A stretch of 64,000 nucleotides of DNA from an uncultured Collinsella sp. (GCA_959602645.1 CAUGTZ010000004.1:58534-122533), one strand, 5' to 3'; counted from the first letter of the stretch, positions 9,628 to 18,646 are shown. A program made the numbers and translations. The notes: generated from the sequence alone by a model not told the origin.

Positions 9628-9873
9628 ATGGCTACTGATCACGAACTCGTGCTCTACGTTATGACCGGCTGCCCGTATTGCATAAAGGTCAAGCGCTTTT
9701 TGGCCGATAACGGCGTGACCATCCCCGAGCGCAATATCTCGACCGACCCCGATGCCGAGCAGACACTCATCGCCGTCGGCGGAAAGCGCCAGGTTCCCTG
9801 CCTGTTCATCGACGGTAAACCGCTCTACGAGTCGAGCGACATCATCGCGTGGGTGCAGAAGAACCTGCTCTAG
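9628..9873 (+). CDS. Glutaredoxin
   Basis: An 81-residue monodomain glutaredoxin with the dithiol active site CPYC (residues 14-17), the cis-Pro motif QVPCLFID and a C-terminal YESSDIIAWV. It reduces disulfides or mixed disulfides. Since Actinobacteria often lack glutathione, the partner thiol may differ. GGAG precedes the ATG at 9628. It follows the XRE/TipAS regulator by 52 bases and may share its transcript. Confidence 0.92.
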   Translation: MATDHELVLYVMTGCPYCIKVKRFLADNGVTIPERNISTDPDAEQTLIAVGGKRQVPCLFIDGKPLYESSDIIAWVQKNLL

Positions 9874-9929
9874 CACGCGCACTGCGGCCAGTTCGCGCCA
9901 ACCGAGCCGAACCCATACGAACCAAACAT

Positions 9930-9982
9930 GTACGCCAGCATCCAAAGTCGACATTTTCCGACATCTTTGGATGCTGACGTAC
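9930..9982. terminator. Hairpin between convergent glutaredoxin and dus genes
   Basis: Inverted repeat with CAGCATCCAAAG at 9936-9947 and CTTTGGATGCTG at 9965-9976, extendable to GTACG on both sides with one mismatch. The loop is 17 bases. It lies downstream of the glutaredoxin stop; no clear T-run. Confidence 0.5.
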
Positions 9983-9993
9983 AGCTTTTCAAT

Positions 9994-10051
9994 CTAGTCA
10001 TTGGGGACGTTCTTGAATGACTAGTCGTTAAAGAACGTCCCCAACGACTAG
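9994..10051. repeat. 21-bp inverted repeat overlapping the dus stop codon
   Basis: Arms 9994-10014 and 10031-10051 pair with one mismatch; the core is TTGGGGACGTTCTT with its complement AAGAACGTCCCCAA. The right arm covers the stop codon of the tRNA-dihydrouridine synthase gene (10048-10050). It belongs to the GGGAC/GTCCC palindromes seen elsewhere in the window and may also act as its terminator. Confidence 0.7.
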
Positions 10052-11010
10052 TAGCCACAAAAGCGGGCAACAGGCGCAAGCGGCTGCTCGCGAAAGACGC
10101 GCTCGACAGCAGCGCGGTATTCATCGACCTTTTTGGTCTTGCGAACGAGCTTGTGAACGGTCGCGGGATCGGCGAAGGCGCATTTGGCGTAGAACCACCA
10201 CTCCTTCATGCGAAAGACCGCGTTGTCCCCAATCTCGTCCGCATAGGCCGCAAACAGCATGTCGTGGAAGCGCTGCAGCTCAGCGGCCGTGGCAGCAGGG
10301 CCGCCCTTAACCATGCGAGTCAGCGCGGGGTTCGCGAGCAAGCCGCGCCCCAACATTACGTGGCGTGTTCCGGGATAGGCCCCCACCAGCGCATCCATGT
10401 CCTCAAGATCAAAGATGTCGCCGTTATAGGCCACGGGAAACGGCGCCCGCTCCAACGTCTCGCCGTAAAACTCTTTACGCGGCGAGCCCGTATAACGGTC
10501 CTTTTGCACGCGCGGATGCACGATCAGCTCTGCCAGCGGCATGCGGCAATAGAGGTCGAGCACGCGTTCGTACTCGTCATCGCTTTCCAACCCCAGCCTG
10601 GTCTTGACCGACACCGGCAAGGGTGAGCGTTCGCACACGTCGCTCAAGAACACCTCGAGCTCATCCAGGTTGCGCAGAAAGCCCGAACCCTTGCCTTTGG
10701 CAACAACCGTACCCGAGGGGCAGCCAAGGTTGAGATTGACCTCGCGGTACCCCATCTCGGCGAGCACCTGCGCCGCCCACACAAACTCGTCCGCATTCTT
10801 GGACATCAGCTGAGGTACTACGTTAAGCCCCTGGTTATTGGCAGGATCGACCTCTTTAAACGCCTTGCCACCAAAGCGGTTGCCCACCCGCGGCGGCGGC
10901 AAAAACGGCGTGTAATAACAATCGAGTGCGCCAAAGCACTCCGCATGCACGCGACGGAACACATGCCCGGTAATCCCCTCCATAGGGGCCAGCGATAAAT
11001 TCATCAACAT
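10048..11010 (-). CDS. dus: tRNA-dihydrouridine synthase
   Basis: A 320-residue FMN-dependent TIM-barrel enzyme reducing uridine in the tRNA D-loop. Visible motifs are N-terminal LAPMEGITG, the catalytic Cys in NLGCPSG near residue 98 followed by KGKGSGFL, VSVKTRLG, and LIVHPRVQKDRYTG with the FMN phosphate-contacting region. The subfamily (A, B or C) cannot be fixed by eye. The start is ATG 11010; a second in-frame ATG at 11004 would give MNLSLAPMEG and is equally good. A short palindrome lies 15 bases upstream. Confidence 0.9.
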   Translation of the reverse strand: MLMNLSLAPMEGITGHVFRRVHAECFGALDCYYTPFLPPPRVGNRFGGKAFKEVDPANNQGLNVVPQLMSKNADEFVWAAQVLAEMGYREVNLNLGCPSGTVVAKGKGSGFLRNLDELEVFLSDVCERSPLPVSVKTRLGLESDDEYERVLDLYCRMPLAELIVHPRVQKDRYTGSPRKEFYGETLERAPFPVAYNGDIFDLEDMDALVGAYPGTRHVMLGRGLLANPALTRMVKGGPAATAAELQRFHDMLFAAYADEIGDNAVFRMKEWWFYAKCAFADPATVHKLVRKTKKVDEYRAAVERVFREQPLAPVARFCGY

Positions 11011-11024
11011 CCACTCTCAAATCA

Positions 11025-11055
11025 ATGTGACAAAGGGACAGTCCCTTTGTCACAT
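11025..11055. repeat. TGTGACAAAGGGAC-type palindrome, copy 1
   Basis: A 31-base perfect palindrome: 15-base arms (ATGTGACAAAGGGAC and its complement) around one central base. It is located just upstream of the dus start. Five further copies or variants occur in this window. Confidence 0.8.
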
Positions 11056-11139
11056 CCCATTCAAGCGGTTCAGGAACTCTTCGCAGGCGCGAGAACGCAG
11101 GCGATTTTTTTTCCACACCAGATACGATGCAATGGTGAA

Positions 11140-11166
11140 GGGGCAAAAGGGCAGTCCCTTTGCCCC
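11140..11166. repeat. GGGGCAAA/TTTGCCCC palindrome variant
   Basis: GGGGCAAAAGGGC, then AGTCCCTTTGCCCC: the same architecture as the TGTGACAAAGGGAC family but with compensating changes in the outer stem (TGTGAC to GGGGC). Pairing is kept while sequence changes, which favours a structural role. Confidence 0.6.
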
Positions 11167-11222
11167 AAGTGCCGGCTACCGGACGCAAGCTAGTTGCCGT
11201 TCGCGAACGCCGCCCATATTCC

Positions 11223-11404
11223 GAGGTCTAATACTTTTCCCGAGAAGTGAACGGCTGTATTTGGACCCCCGAAGCATTGACATTTTTAGGCGTCAAAACC
11301 GCAGGATTTGACTGGCAAAACCGCAGGAAATTGCACGCCAAAAGTGTCGATGCTTCGGGAGTCCGTTTTCACTCGTTCACTTCTCGGGAAAAGTATTAGA
11401 CCTC
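11223..11404. repeat. Large 182-base hairpin with perfect 31-bp terminal arms
   Basis: The arm 11223-11253 (starting GAGGTCTAATACTTTTCCCG) is the exact complement of 11374-11404. Inside, CCCGAAGCAT (about 11267-11277) pairs with ATGCTTCGGG, and GGCGT with ACGCC. The central loop holds two copies of CAAAACCGCAGGA. No ORF of note. It may be a MITE-like element or a structured RNA; it lies between dus and the DUF3592 gene. Confidence 0.8.
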
Positions 11405-11420
11405 GATTCCGCAGTCCCCG

Positions 11421-11451
11421 ATGTGACAAAGGAACAGTCCATTTGTCACAT
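11421..11451. repeat. TGTGACAAAGGGAC-type palindrome, copy 2 (imperfect)
   Basis: ATGTGACAAAGGAAC, then AGTCCATTTGTCACAT: same outer stem as copy 1 with two inner mismatches. It sits directly beside the large hairpin; a run of nine C follows at 11462-11470. Confidence 0.7.
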
Positions 11452-11543
11452 TCAGAATTGACCCCCCCCCCGCAATAGCTCATCGATGGCGGGATTCTCT
11501 ATACTGGGTCACATATGACGGTATCGCGCCAAAGGAGAACGCC

Positions 11544-12071
11544 GTGACCACGTCGCAGATATCCCTGCTCGCGCTCATCTTGGTTGGGGGCATCGGCATC
11601 CTGCTTATCGGAGTGAGCGCGCTCATGAAAGCCGTCGCTCGCAAGAAAGCCAAGGCCTGTACCGCCGTGACCATGGGAACGGTCATCAACCATCGCTTTA
11701 TGGGCGAAGGCAGGATGTATCCCGTTTTGGAATACATCGTCGACGGCACGCAATACCGCGCGAAAAAACAATTCCGTGGCATAAAGACCAAAAGCTTGTC
11801 GGGACTCCCCATCCGCACGCAAGCCACCGCCCACGAAGACGCCAAGGGCTGGCTGCACGTGCAGACAGGCCCCATCGCCCGCCTAGGCACCCTCGCGGAG
11901 CAGCTTTGGCCCCTCGGTAGCCAAATGACCGTGTACTACAACCCCAGCAACCCAGACAAAAGCTATGTCGAACGCCCCATCGTGGGCAACTTTGCCACAC
12001 TGATGTTTAACATCGCAGGCTTCTTGCTCATCGCGATGAGCATCTTGCTCTATGTTCTTATCCAGCGCTAG
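11544..12071 (+). CDS. DUF3592 domain-containing membrane protein
   Basis: A 175-residue protein with one N-terminal and one C-terminal membrane helix flanking an extracytoplasmic or cytoplasmic beta-rich segment (YPVLEYIVDGTQYRAKKQF, then GSQMTVYYNPSNPDKSYV). The phrase V.YNP.NP....V is the DUF3592 signature. Function unknown. The start is GTG 11544, with AAAGGAG 8 bases before it; a TATACT -10 box lies about 40 bases upstream. It is followed closely by another membrane protein gene, probably one operon. Confidence 0.75.
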   Translation: MTTSQISLLALILVGGIGILLIGVSALMKAVARKKAKACTAVTMGTVINHRFMGEGRMYPVLEYIVDGTQYRAKKQFRGIKTKSLSGLPIRTQATAHEDAKGWLHVQTGPIARLGTLAEQLWPLGSQMTVYYNPSNPDKSYVERPIVGNFATLMFNIAGFLLIAMSILLYVLIQR

Positions 12072-12134
12072 CTCAAACTGATGCACCCCGCGCCCCATGC
12101 GCCGCAACGACCGTTACGACACCAAGGATCAGCC

Positions 12135-13268
12135 ATGGCAACACTTTCCGAACAAGAACGTAAGCGCATCCAGCGATACTGCATCTATCCCAAGGTTGCC
12201 GGTGCGGCGCTTGCCATGGCATTCGTGCTGCCATTTTTGATCATTCCCTTCGAAATGATTGACGACATCGTCTTCCATCACGAAGGCTTCCAAGAAACGG
12301 GCATGATAGCCGCCCTGGTGCTCACCGCCGTCGAGCTCGTCATCTTCTGCTATTGCGCGCTCGCGCCGCGCTTTGGCATGCGCGGCAAGCAGTGGAAAGA
12401 AATGCAGCGCCGACTCGCCGTCGAGCAGTCCGAGAAAGACCGCTCGGCACAAATCGCGGGCGTTATTGGCACGCAGGCCGCCGCGCACCTGCTCAAGAAC
12501 AGCGACAACGAGACCGCGCGCAACCTGGGTGGCGCGGCAGAAGTCGCCGCTGCCGTAGGCGCCGTCGCCACCGCAGCGGATGTGCTTACCGAGAGCTTCG
12601 CTAACGCAAAGGCCATGGCGGAGGCCTGTGGTGTGCCCATCCCCCGTACAAAAAAGTGGATCGTCGCACTTGTAGCGCTGCCCATCGCAATCGTGTGCGG
12701 TGCCTATATCCCGCAGCTGGCGCAGGGAAACATCGAGATGCAGGAGAACGCCGCGGCCGCGGCCGAGCAAATTGCCATCGCCCGCAAGACGCTAGGACCC
12801 GCATGCGAGTACGTGTCCGCCGATGACCCTTACGAGCGATATCAAGATTACGGCTATCACGTCCGCGGCTACCTTCACGACGGCGACTCCGATACCCAGA
12901 AGACCTATACGTACCTGGATTTCGACAACAAGGGAACGCTCAAGGAAGTGAGTTACATAGCAGAGATCGACCCCGACGCGAGCCTTGAGGACAACCTCGC
13001 CCGCATCGAGCTCGACTTGGACGAACTTTCCTCTGTCGTCCAAACCGTAGACGTCAAGACCGTGAGTCCCGAGCTCCTAGCACCGCAAAAGCTCCCCGAA
13101 GAGTTTAGGCAGGCTTTTTTGAACGGTTCGCTCTACGAGAGAATCTCCATCAGGACGAGTGACAACCCCATCAAAACGTACTATTCGTTTGACACGGATC
13201 CCGAGGATGAATTTGACGAGTACACCCATCCAAGCATCCGTATCACATTGATGGGCAAAACGAGCTAG
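12135..13268 (+). CDS. Hypothetical membrane protein with three helices
   Basis: A 377-residue protein of unknown family. Two hydrophobic segments lie near residues 20-45 and 55-78, then a helical Ala-rich region (AAAHLLKNSDNETARNLGGAAEVAAAVGA), a third membrane helix near residue 175, and a C-terminal soluble part of about 180 residues. I chose ATG 12135 because AAGGATC is suitably spaced; the frame is open upstream but lacks a better site. It starts 64 bases after the DUF3592 gene. No function can be assigned. Confidence 0.65.
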   Translation: MATLSEQERKRIQRYCIYPKVAGAALAMAFVLPFLIIPFEMIDDIVFHHEGFQETGMIAALVLTAVELVIFCYCALAPRFGMRGKQWKEMQRRLAVEQSEKDRSAQIAGVIGTQAAAHLLKNSDNETARNLGGAAEVAAAVGAVATAADVLTESFANAKAMAEACGVPIPRTKKWIVALVALPIAIVCGAYIPQLAQGNIEMQENAAAAAEQIAIARKTLGPACEYVSADDPYERYQDYGYHVRGYLHDGDSDTQKTYTYLDFDNKGTLKEVSYIAEIDPDASLEDNLARIELDLDELSSVVQTVDVKTVSPELLAPQKLPEEFRQAFLNGSLYERISIRTSDNPIKTYYSFDTDPEDEFDEYTHPSIRITLMGKTS

Positions 13269-13275
13269 CCACCCA

Positions 13276-13306
13276 ATGTGACAAAGGGACTGTCCCTTTG
13301 TCACAT
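13276..13306. repeat. TGTGACAAAGGGAC-type palindrome, copy 3
   Basis: Perfect 15-base arms (ATGTGACAAAGGGAC and its complement) around a central T. It lies between the convergent stops of the hypothetical gene (13268) and the ABC exporter gene (13306), where it could terminate both transcripts. Confidence 0.8.
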
Positions 13307-16300
13307 TATTCGGAGCGTAGGGCTTCCACAGGGTCTTTCTTGGATGCGCTGCGAGCAGGCAGCAGGCCGGCAACGACCGTCAGCAGCACCGAAATTACAA
13401 TGAGCATCAGCGCGTCTTGAACGGGCAGGCTCATCAGGTTGGGCACCTGCTTGGCCGCAAGCGCCCAGGCATTAACCGGAAAGCTCACGGCCACCACGAC
13501 GACAATGGCAAAGACGCCGGCAATGAGGCCTTCGATAAAGGTCTCAGCGTTGAACACGTTTGCCACGTTGCGCTTTGACGCGCCGATCGCGCGCAGGATG
13601 CCAATCTCCTTTTTGCGCTCCAGCACGCTGATGTAGGTGATAATGCCGATCATGATGGAGCTCACCACCAGACTGATACTCACGAATGCGATGAGCACCA
13701 AGCTGATGGTGTTCACGATGTCGGTCACCGAGCCCATGATGATACCCATGTAGTCGGTGTACGAGATTGTCTGCTCGTCGTGGCCAGCGGCTTTGGCCTG
13801 CTTGTTGTACGCGTCGATGTGATCAAGCACGCGCTCCTTGGCCTCAAAGTCGCGCGGGAAAATCTTGACCGAGATGGGGTCCGCCTCGTCCGCATAGCCC
13901 AACGTGGTCAGGTTGTTGTCGTAGGTGAGCTTTGACGCCTTGGCATAGCTCATCATGAGCGAACTCAGGTCCTCGGCGTCCATGTTGAAGTGGATGGCAC
14001 GAGCAAAGGCGCTCGCATCCACGCGCATGGCGCTCGCCAGGTTAGCAAAACTCGAAGACATCTGCGTCGCCATCTGGTCCATAAGCCCTGCCGCGCCCGC
14101 CTTGAGCTGAGCCGATACCGTCGTCGCGATCTGCTCGCTAATCGTCCTCATCACCTGATCCATAGCCTGCTGCAGATACGGAGCCAGCTGCTTTTGCACA
14201 TAGTCGGTCATCGCCTGCTGCAGACGCTCGGCCAGGGCATCACCGCCCAGCGCCTTGAGCTGAGCCAGGCGTTGCTGGGCTGCGGCATCATTCTCAAGAT
14301 ACGCCGAGAATGCGGCGGCAAGCTTTGACGCGTCCTTAAGATCTTCGGGCGACAGCGCCTTAAACTGATCGGACTGCAGAAAGCCCTCAAACAGCTGGTT
14401 GGCAAGCGTTCCGACCTGCTGCATTTGCTCGGGCGTGAGTTCCAGACCGTCAAAGATGCCCGAGAAATCTGGGGCCGGTGCTTTTGCCATAATGTCGCTG
14501 AAGTCGATATCCTTACCTACGCCCGAAAGGTCAATGTCCAGCCCGGACAAGTCAAGACCCGACAGGTCCATACCGCCGGCAGTGCCCGAGAGCGCAGACG
14601 TATCGAACGAGAACGCGCCCTTGAGCGCCGCCTCGTCCACGCTGAACATGCTGCCCAGATCCACGCCTTGCTTGGCCTCGCCCTGCAGTTCATCGAAAGA
14701 CTTGCCCGTAAAGACATCCGTCTCGGGATGGGCAAGTTGCTCTTTTACGATCTGCGAATTGGCGGCGCGCTCCATAAGCTGGCGAGTCAGCGCGTGCGTA
14801 TAGGCAATACCCGGGGACAACGCGCTCGCGTTGGCCGTCTCGTTCGGTCGCACCACGCCCACAATACGCACGTCAATACCGTCGGCAACCTTGGCCGTCA
14901 TAAAGTCGGCGTCGCCAGACATGTCAGTCCACATGCCGGTCTCTTCGTTTTTGCGATACGCATCGGCCGGCGACAGCACCTTAAACGTCGTGGACAGCGC
15001 ATCGTCGTAGGTAAAGTCGGTACCGGTCTCGGGCGCTCCGACGCCACCGTCAGCCGTCATAGCGCTGTTAACCAGGTCGTTGAGCTCATTGATATCCAGC
15101 GCACCGATGCTGTAGAGCGTATAGTCGCCCACCGTGCCACGACTCGAAAGCACCATCACGGCTTCGTTGGCAGACGTGGGCCAATGACCGGCGACGACAT
15201 CGTACTGGCTGTCGAGCAGGCTCTGGTCGTCAATCATCTCGTTAAAGACCGAGGTTCCCATGGATTCCATGCTCACCGTTGCTGCCGAGCTCGCGCCTCC
15301 GCTCATGGCCTCGGTCATGGCGTTGGGCACCAGCCGGACAGGCTTCTCATCGCCCTTGCCGGCACGATAGACAACCGGCGATACACCGTAGCCGTACTGA
15401 ATGGCGTTGACCTCTTTATCGATGCCATCGCCACCGGCATCGAGCCATGCCTTAAAGCTCGTCATGTCGTTGGACTTAACGCTCGCAAACATATCCTTTA
15501 CGGCCGTGACCACAGGAATCTTATCGGTTCCCTTAGCCTTGCCGCCGGCACTGTCGTCGGACGAATCCACGTTTTCAGGCGAGTCATCATCCGCAGCCCC
15601 CTGCCCGCCCATCATGGACGACAGGTCGTAATCCTGCTTGGAAATGGTGAGCGGGTAGCTCGAGAGCGTATCCTCCTCGACCTTTTTGATGTAGCCGTTT
15701 ACGCCATTGGACAGCGCCAGAATCGCCGCGATACCGATAATGCCAATCGAGCCCGCAAAGGCAGTCATGGCCGTACGGCCCTTCTTGGTCATGAGATTTC
15801 GAGCAGAAAGCCCCAGCGCCGTCACAAAACTCATCGAGGTTTTTCGCGTAGGCTTAGCCTCGCGACGCGCGGCCTTGGCAACATCAAAAGGGTCGGAATC
15901 GTCGGTAATCTTGCCGTCCGCCAGGTTGACGATGCGCGTAGCGTATTGGTACGCCAGCTCGGGATTGTGCGTGACCATGATGACCAGACGGTCGCGCGCA
16001 ACGTCTTTGAGCAAATCCATGACCTGCACGGACGTTGTGGAATCCAAGGCGCCGGTCGGCTCGTCTGCCAACACGATCTCGGGATCGTTGATCAGAGCGC
16101 GGGCGATGGCCACGCGCTGCATCTGCCCACCCGAAAGCTGGCTCGGGCGCTTGTTAACGTGCTCCCCCAGGCCGACTTTCTCCAACGCCTCGCGCGCACG
16201 CTGGCGGCGCTCGGCATGCCCCACACCCGTGAGCGTGAGCGCTAGCTCCACGTTTTCCAAAATGGTCTGATGCGGAATGAGGTTATAGCTTTGGAACACA

Positions 16301-16560
16301 AAGCCGATGCGGTTGTTGCGGTAGGCATCCCAATCGCGATCGCTGAAGTCCTTGGTCGAGATGCCATCGATCAGCAGGTCGCCGGAATCGAAATGGTCGA
16401 GTCCACCAATGACGTTGAGCATCGTAGTTTTACCCGAGCCCGAAGGACCCAGGATGGCTACAAACTCGTTATCGCGAAAAGACAGGCTTACGCTGTCGAG
16501 CGCTACCTGCGTAAACGACTGCGTAACGTACCTTTTGCAAATAACTCTGAGATCCAGCAT
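13306..16560 (-). CDS. Fused ABC transporter ATPase / FtsX-like permease (MacB-type)
   Basis: A 1,084-residue protein. The ATPase (1-225) has Walker A GPSGSGKTT, signature LSGGQMQRVAIARAL, Walker B IVLADEPTGALD and an H-loop THNPE, in the LolD/MacB class. A basic linker leads to the first membrane helix (about 265), a large extracytoplasmic domain (about 290-900) and three C-terminal helices with the FtsX signature (SSIMIGIITYISVLERKKEIGILRAIGAS). The external domain has a short repeat-like stretch (LSGLDLSGLDIDLSG). Such proteins use ATP to drive mechanical transmembrane conformational change or export rather than import. The start is ATG 16560, with GAGAGG 9 bases upstream; TTG 16569 has no spacing for a ribosome-binding site. 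Confidence 0.9.
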   Translation of the reverse strand: MLDLRVICKRYVTQSFTQVALDSVSLSFRDNEFVAILGPSGSGKTTMLNVIGGLDHFDSGDLLIDGISTKDFSDRDWDAYRNNRIGFVFQSYNLIPHQTILENVELALTLTGVGHAERRQRAREALEKVGLGEHVNKRPSQLSGGQMQRVAIARALINDPEIVLADEPTGALDSTTSVQVMDLLKDVARDRLVIMVTHNPELAYQYATRIVNLADGKITDDSDPFDVAKAARREAKPTRKTSMSFVTALGLSARNLMTKKGRTAMTAFAGSIGIIGIAAILALSNGVNGYIKKVEEDTLSSYPLTISKQDYDLSSMMGGQGAADDDSPENVDSSDDSAGGKAKGTDKIPVVTAVKDMFASVKSNDMTSFKAWLDAGGDGIDKEVNAIQYGYGVSPVVYRAGKGDEKPVRLVPNAMTEAMSGGASSAATVSMESMGTSVFNEMIDDQSLLDSQYDVVAGHWPTSANEAVMVLSSRGTVGDYTLYSIGALDINELNDLVNSAMTADGGVGAPETGTDFTYDDALSTTFKVLSPADAYRKNEETGMWTDMSGDADFMTAKVADGIDVRIVGVVRPNETANASALSPGIAYTHALTRQLMERAANSQIVKEQLAHPETDVFTGKSFDELQGEAKQGVDLGSMFSVDEAALKGAFSFDTSALSGTAGGMDLSGLDLSGLDIDLSGVGKDIDFSDIMAKAPAPDFSGIFDGLELTPEQMQQVGTLANQLFEGFLQSDQFKALSPEDLKDASKLAAAFSAYLENDAAAQQRLAQLKALGGDALAERLQQAMTDYVQKQLAPYLQQAMDQVMRTISEQIATTVSAQLKAGAAGLMDQMATQMSSSFANLASAMRVDASAFARAIHFNMDAEDLSSLMMSYAKASKLTYDNNLTTLGYADEADPISVKIFPRDFEAKERVLDHIDAYNKQAKAAGHDEQTISYTDYMGIIMGSVTDIVNTISLVLIAFVSISLVVSSIMIGIITYISVLERKKEIGILRAIGASKRNVANVFNAETFIEGLIAGVFAIVVVVAVSFPVNAWALAAKQVPNLMSLPVQDALMLIVISVLLTVVAGLLPARSASKKDPVEALRSE

Positions 16561-16739
16561 GGACGGCAACCTCTCTCGCGCGGGCGCGCTCGCCCGCTCC
16601 CCCGCCGTTCACGTTCGGCGCGTTTGTCCTACTCTATCCTCATTTTTGGCCGATACCAGTGAGGAATGTAACGAACCGCGCCAAAAAACGAACGGGACAG
16701 CACGCCGCATGGCGCACCATCCCGCATATAACATCCCCG

Positions 16740-16770
16740 ATGCGACAAAGAGGCTGTCACTTTGTCACAT
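16740..16770. repeat. TGTGACAAAGGGAC-type palindrome, copy 4 (variant)
   Basis: ATGCGACAAAGAGGC, then TGTCACTTTGTCACAT. Imperfect pairing. The left flank (ATAACATCCCCG) resembles that of the copy inside the histidine kinase 3' end (ATAACATCGAAG), so more than the palindrome itself is shared. Confidence 0.65.
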
Positions 16771-16781
16771 TCCAATGCGCG

Positions 16782-18473
16782 CTACTTTTCGAGCCCGCAC
16801 GGCATAACGTTAGCGCTGCCGCGGCGAGCCTCAGTCACGGCTGCAAAGAAGCGATAGCCGCCCGAGAAGTTAAAGCACTCAAAGCCATGCTGCGCCAAAA
16901 TACGGCAAGCAATGTAGCTGCGAATGCCGCTCTGGCAAATCACGTAGACCGGCTTGGCCCGGTCGAGCTCGCCCAGGCGATTGCGCAGATCATCGACGGG
17001 AATGTTTACGAAACCATCGATATGCCCGCGCTCATACTCCCCTTCCGTACGAACATCGAGCAGCTGCACGCTGCCATCGCGTGGCAAGTTGGGCTCATCC
17101 TCCCAATGCCACTGCGCCAGTATGCCGCGATTGAGGTTCTCGATCATAAAGCCCGCCATATTGACGGGATCCTTCGCCGATGAATACGGCGGCGCGTATG
17201 CTAGGTCCAAATCCTTAAGCCTATCGCCGCGTATGCCTGCCTGGATGGCAGTCGCCAGAACGTCGATACGCTTGTCCACACCATCGATGCCCACGATTTG
17301 CGCACCCAGCAGGCGCAATCCCTGCTTCTCGAAGACAACCTTCATGGTCATGGGCGTTGCATCCGGATAATAACCCGCATGCGAACCGGGCGACAGGACC
17401 ACGCTGTCGCAGTCAATTCCCGCCGCGTGTGCTGCCTTTTCGGATAGTCCCGTGCTTGCCGCCGTCAAGTCGAATACCTTGATAACCGATGAGCCCAACG
17501 ATCCGAGGTAGCAGCTGTCCATGCCGGCTATGACATCGGCGACGACACGCCCCTGCTTGTTGGCGGGGCCGGCGAGCGAAATGACCGCGTCCTCGCCGGT
17601 CACCTGATGCGTGACCTGCACGGCATCGCCCACGGCATACACGTCGGCAGCAGAGGTCTCCATGCGGTCGTTGACCACAATAGCCCCCTTGATGCCCAGT
17701 TCGAGCCCCGCCTCTTGCGCCAGATGGCTCTCAGGTGCCACGCCAATGGCAAGCAGCACCATATCGGCTCCGATAGGGTCATCGCCCGCAACATGGGTGA
17801 CAACGCGGCCATCAACTTCCTCAAAACCTGTCACATCGGCCTTGAGGCGCAGATCGATACCGTGCTCACGCACCTCGGTATGCAAAAGGGTCGCCATGTC
17901 GTAATCCAGGTTGTTCATAAGCTGGACGGGACGCTGCAGAAGGGTCACCTGGAGCCCCAGCTCGCACAGATTCTCCGCCGTCTCGACGCCAATGAAGCCG
18001 CCGCCGATCACGACGGCACTGCTCGGTCGCCGCTCTCGAACATAGCTGTGAATACGCAGCGTGTCCTCAACGGTGCGTAGGCTAAAGATTTTATCCGAGT
18101 CGATGCCCGGCAACGCAGGGCGAATCGGCTTTGCACCCGGCGACAGGATGAGCTTGTCATACGTCTCGACAAATTCCTCGCCCGTCAGCATATTGCGAAC
18201 CTCGACCGTATGCGAATCGGGATGGATGGCAAACACCTCGTGACTCGTCTTGACCGCAATGCGAAAGCGATCCCAAAAGCCCTTGGGAGACTGCAGCGTC
18301 AATGCGCTCTCTTCTTCTATCACGCCGCCAATGTAGTACGGAAGCCCACAGTTGGCATACGATACAAAACCCGTGCGCTCAAAGATGACAATTTGGGCCT
18401 GCTCGTCGAGTCTGCGCAAACGTGCGGCCGCCGATGCGCCGCCCGCGACGCCTCCAACGATAACCACCTTCAT
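16782..18473 (-). CDS. CoA-disulfide reductase-like FAD/NAD(P)H oxidoreductase with C-terminal rhodanese
   Basis: A 563-residue protein. N-terminal FAD Rossmann motif VVIVGGVAGGASAAARLRR, the redox-active single Cys in SYANCGLPYYIGG (residue 42, the CoADR/NADH oxidase Cys), NAD(P)-binding VVIGGGFIGVETAENL and a dimerisation domain with the paired active-site Tyr region (YAPPYSSAKDP). Residues about 465-550 are a rhodanese domain with active site CQSGIRS. Such fusions reduce CoA disulfide or per/polysulfide species. ATG 18473 overlaps the stop of the small rhodanese gene (ATGA), so translation is probably coupled; TTG 18479 is less likely. Confidence 0.92.
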   Translation of the reverse strand: MKVVIVGGVAGGASAAARLRRLDEQAQIVIFERTGFVSYANCGLPYYIGGVIEEESALTLQSPKGFWDRFRIAVKTSHEVFAIHPDSHTVEVRNMLTGEEFVETYDKLILSPGAKPIRPALPGIDSDKIFSLRTVEDTLRIHSYVRERRPSSAVVIGGGFIGVETAENLCELGLQVTLLQRPVQLMNNLDYDMATLLHTEVREHGIDLRLKADVTGFEEVDGRVVTHVAGDDPIGADMVLLAIGVAPESHLAQEAGLELGIKGAIVVNDRMETSAADVYAVGDAVQVTHQVTGEDAVISLAGPANKQGRVVADVIAGMDSCYLGSLGSSVIKVFDLTAASTGLSEKAAHAAGIDCDSVVLSPGSHAGYYPDATPMTMKVVFEKQGLRLLGAQIVGIDGVDKRIDVLATAIQAGIRGDRLKDLDLAYAPPYSSAKDPVNMAGFMIENLNRGILAQWHWEDEPNLPRDGSVQLLDVRTEGEYERGHIDGFVNIPVDDLRNRLGELDRAKPVYVICQSGIRSYIACRILAQHGFECFNFSGGYRFFAAVTEARRGSANVMPCGLEK

Positions 18474-18628
18474 AGCCAACGCACCACCTTTCCCGTGTAG
18501 CCGCTTATGCCGCCGATATTCTTGACACTGCCATACCCAGAACGCTTAAGAAAACTCACAGCTTGGTTGCTTCGCGCACCGCTCGGGCAATGCACGAAAA
18601 GCTGCGTGCCCTTTCGACGTATACCCAT
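18470..18628 (-). CDS. 52-residue rhodanese-like fragment translationally coupled to the CoADR gene
   Basis: Frame: ATG 18628 to TGA 18470. The peptide has the rhodanese active site HCPSGARS (Cys 14), the helix SNQAVSFLKRSGYGSV and the C-terminal NIGGISGYTGK. It therefore matches only the second half of a single-domain rhodanese; the N-terminal half is absent and a terminator lies just upstream. The stop overlaps the start of the oxidoreductase (ATGA). Either it is a remnant whose tail still couples translation, or a real mini-sulfurtransferase. Too short for ordinary gene callers. Confidence 0.6.
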   Translation of the reverse strand: MGIRRKGTQLFVHCPSGARSNQAVSFLKRSGYGSVKNIGGISGYTGKVVRWL

Positions 18629-18646
18629 GATGCTACCCCGAAGCAG

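Noticed and set aside
11462..11470. Run of nine C upstream of the DUF3592 gene as a phase-variation tract
   Set aside because: It lies about 75 bases before the start and outside any frame; without length variation data it may be chance.
14425..16245. A 606-codon plus-strand frame opposite the ABC exporter
   Set aside because: His/Arg-rich shadow of the ABC gene, without domain features or ribosome-binding site.
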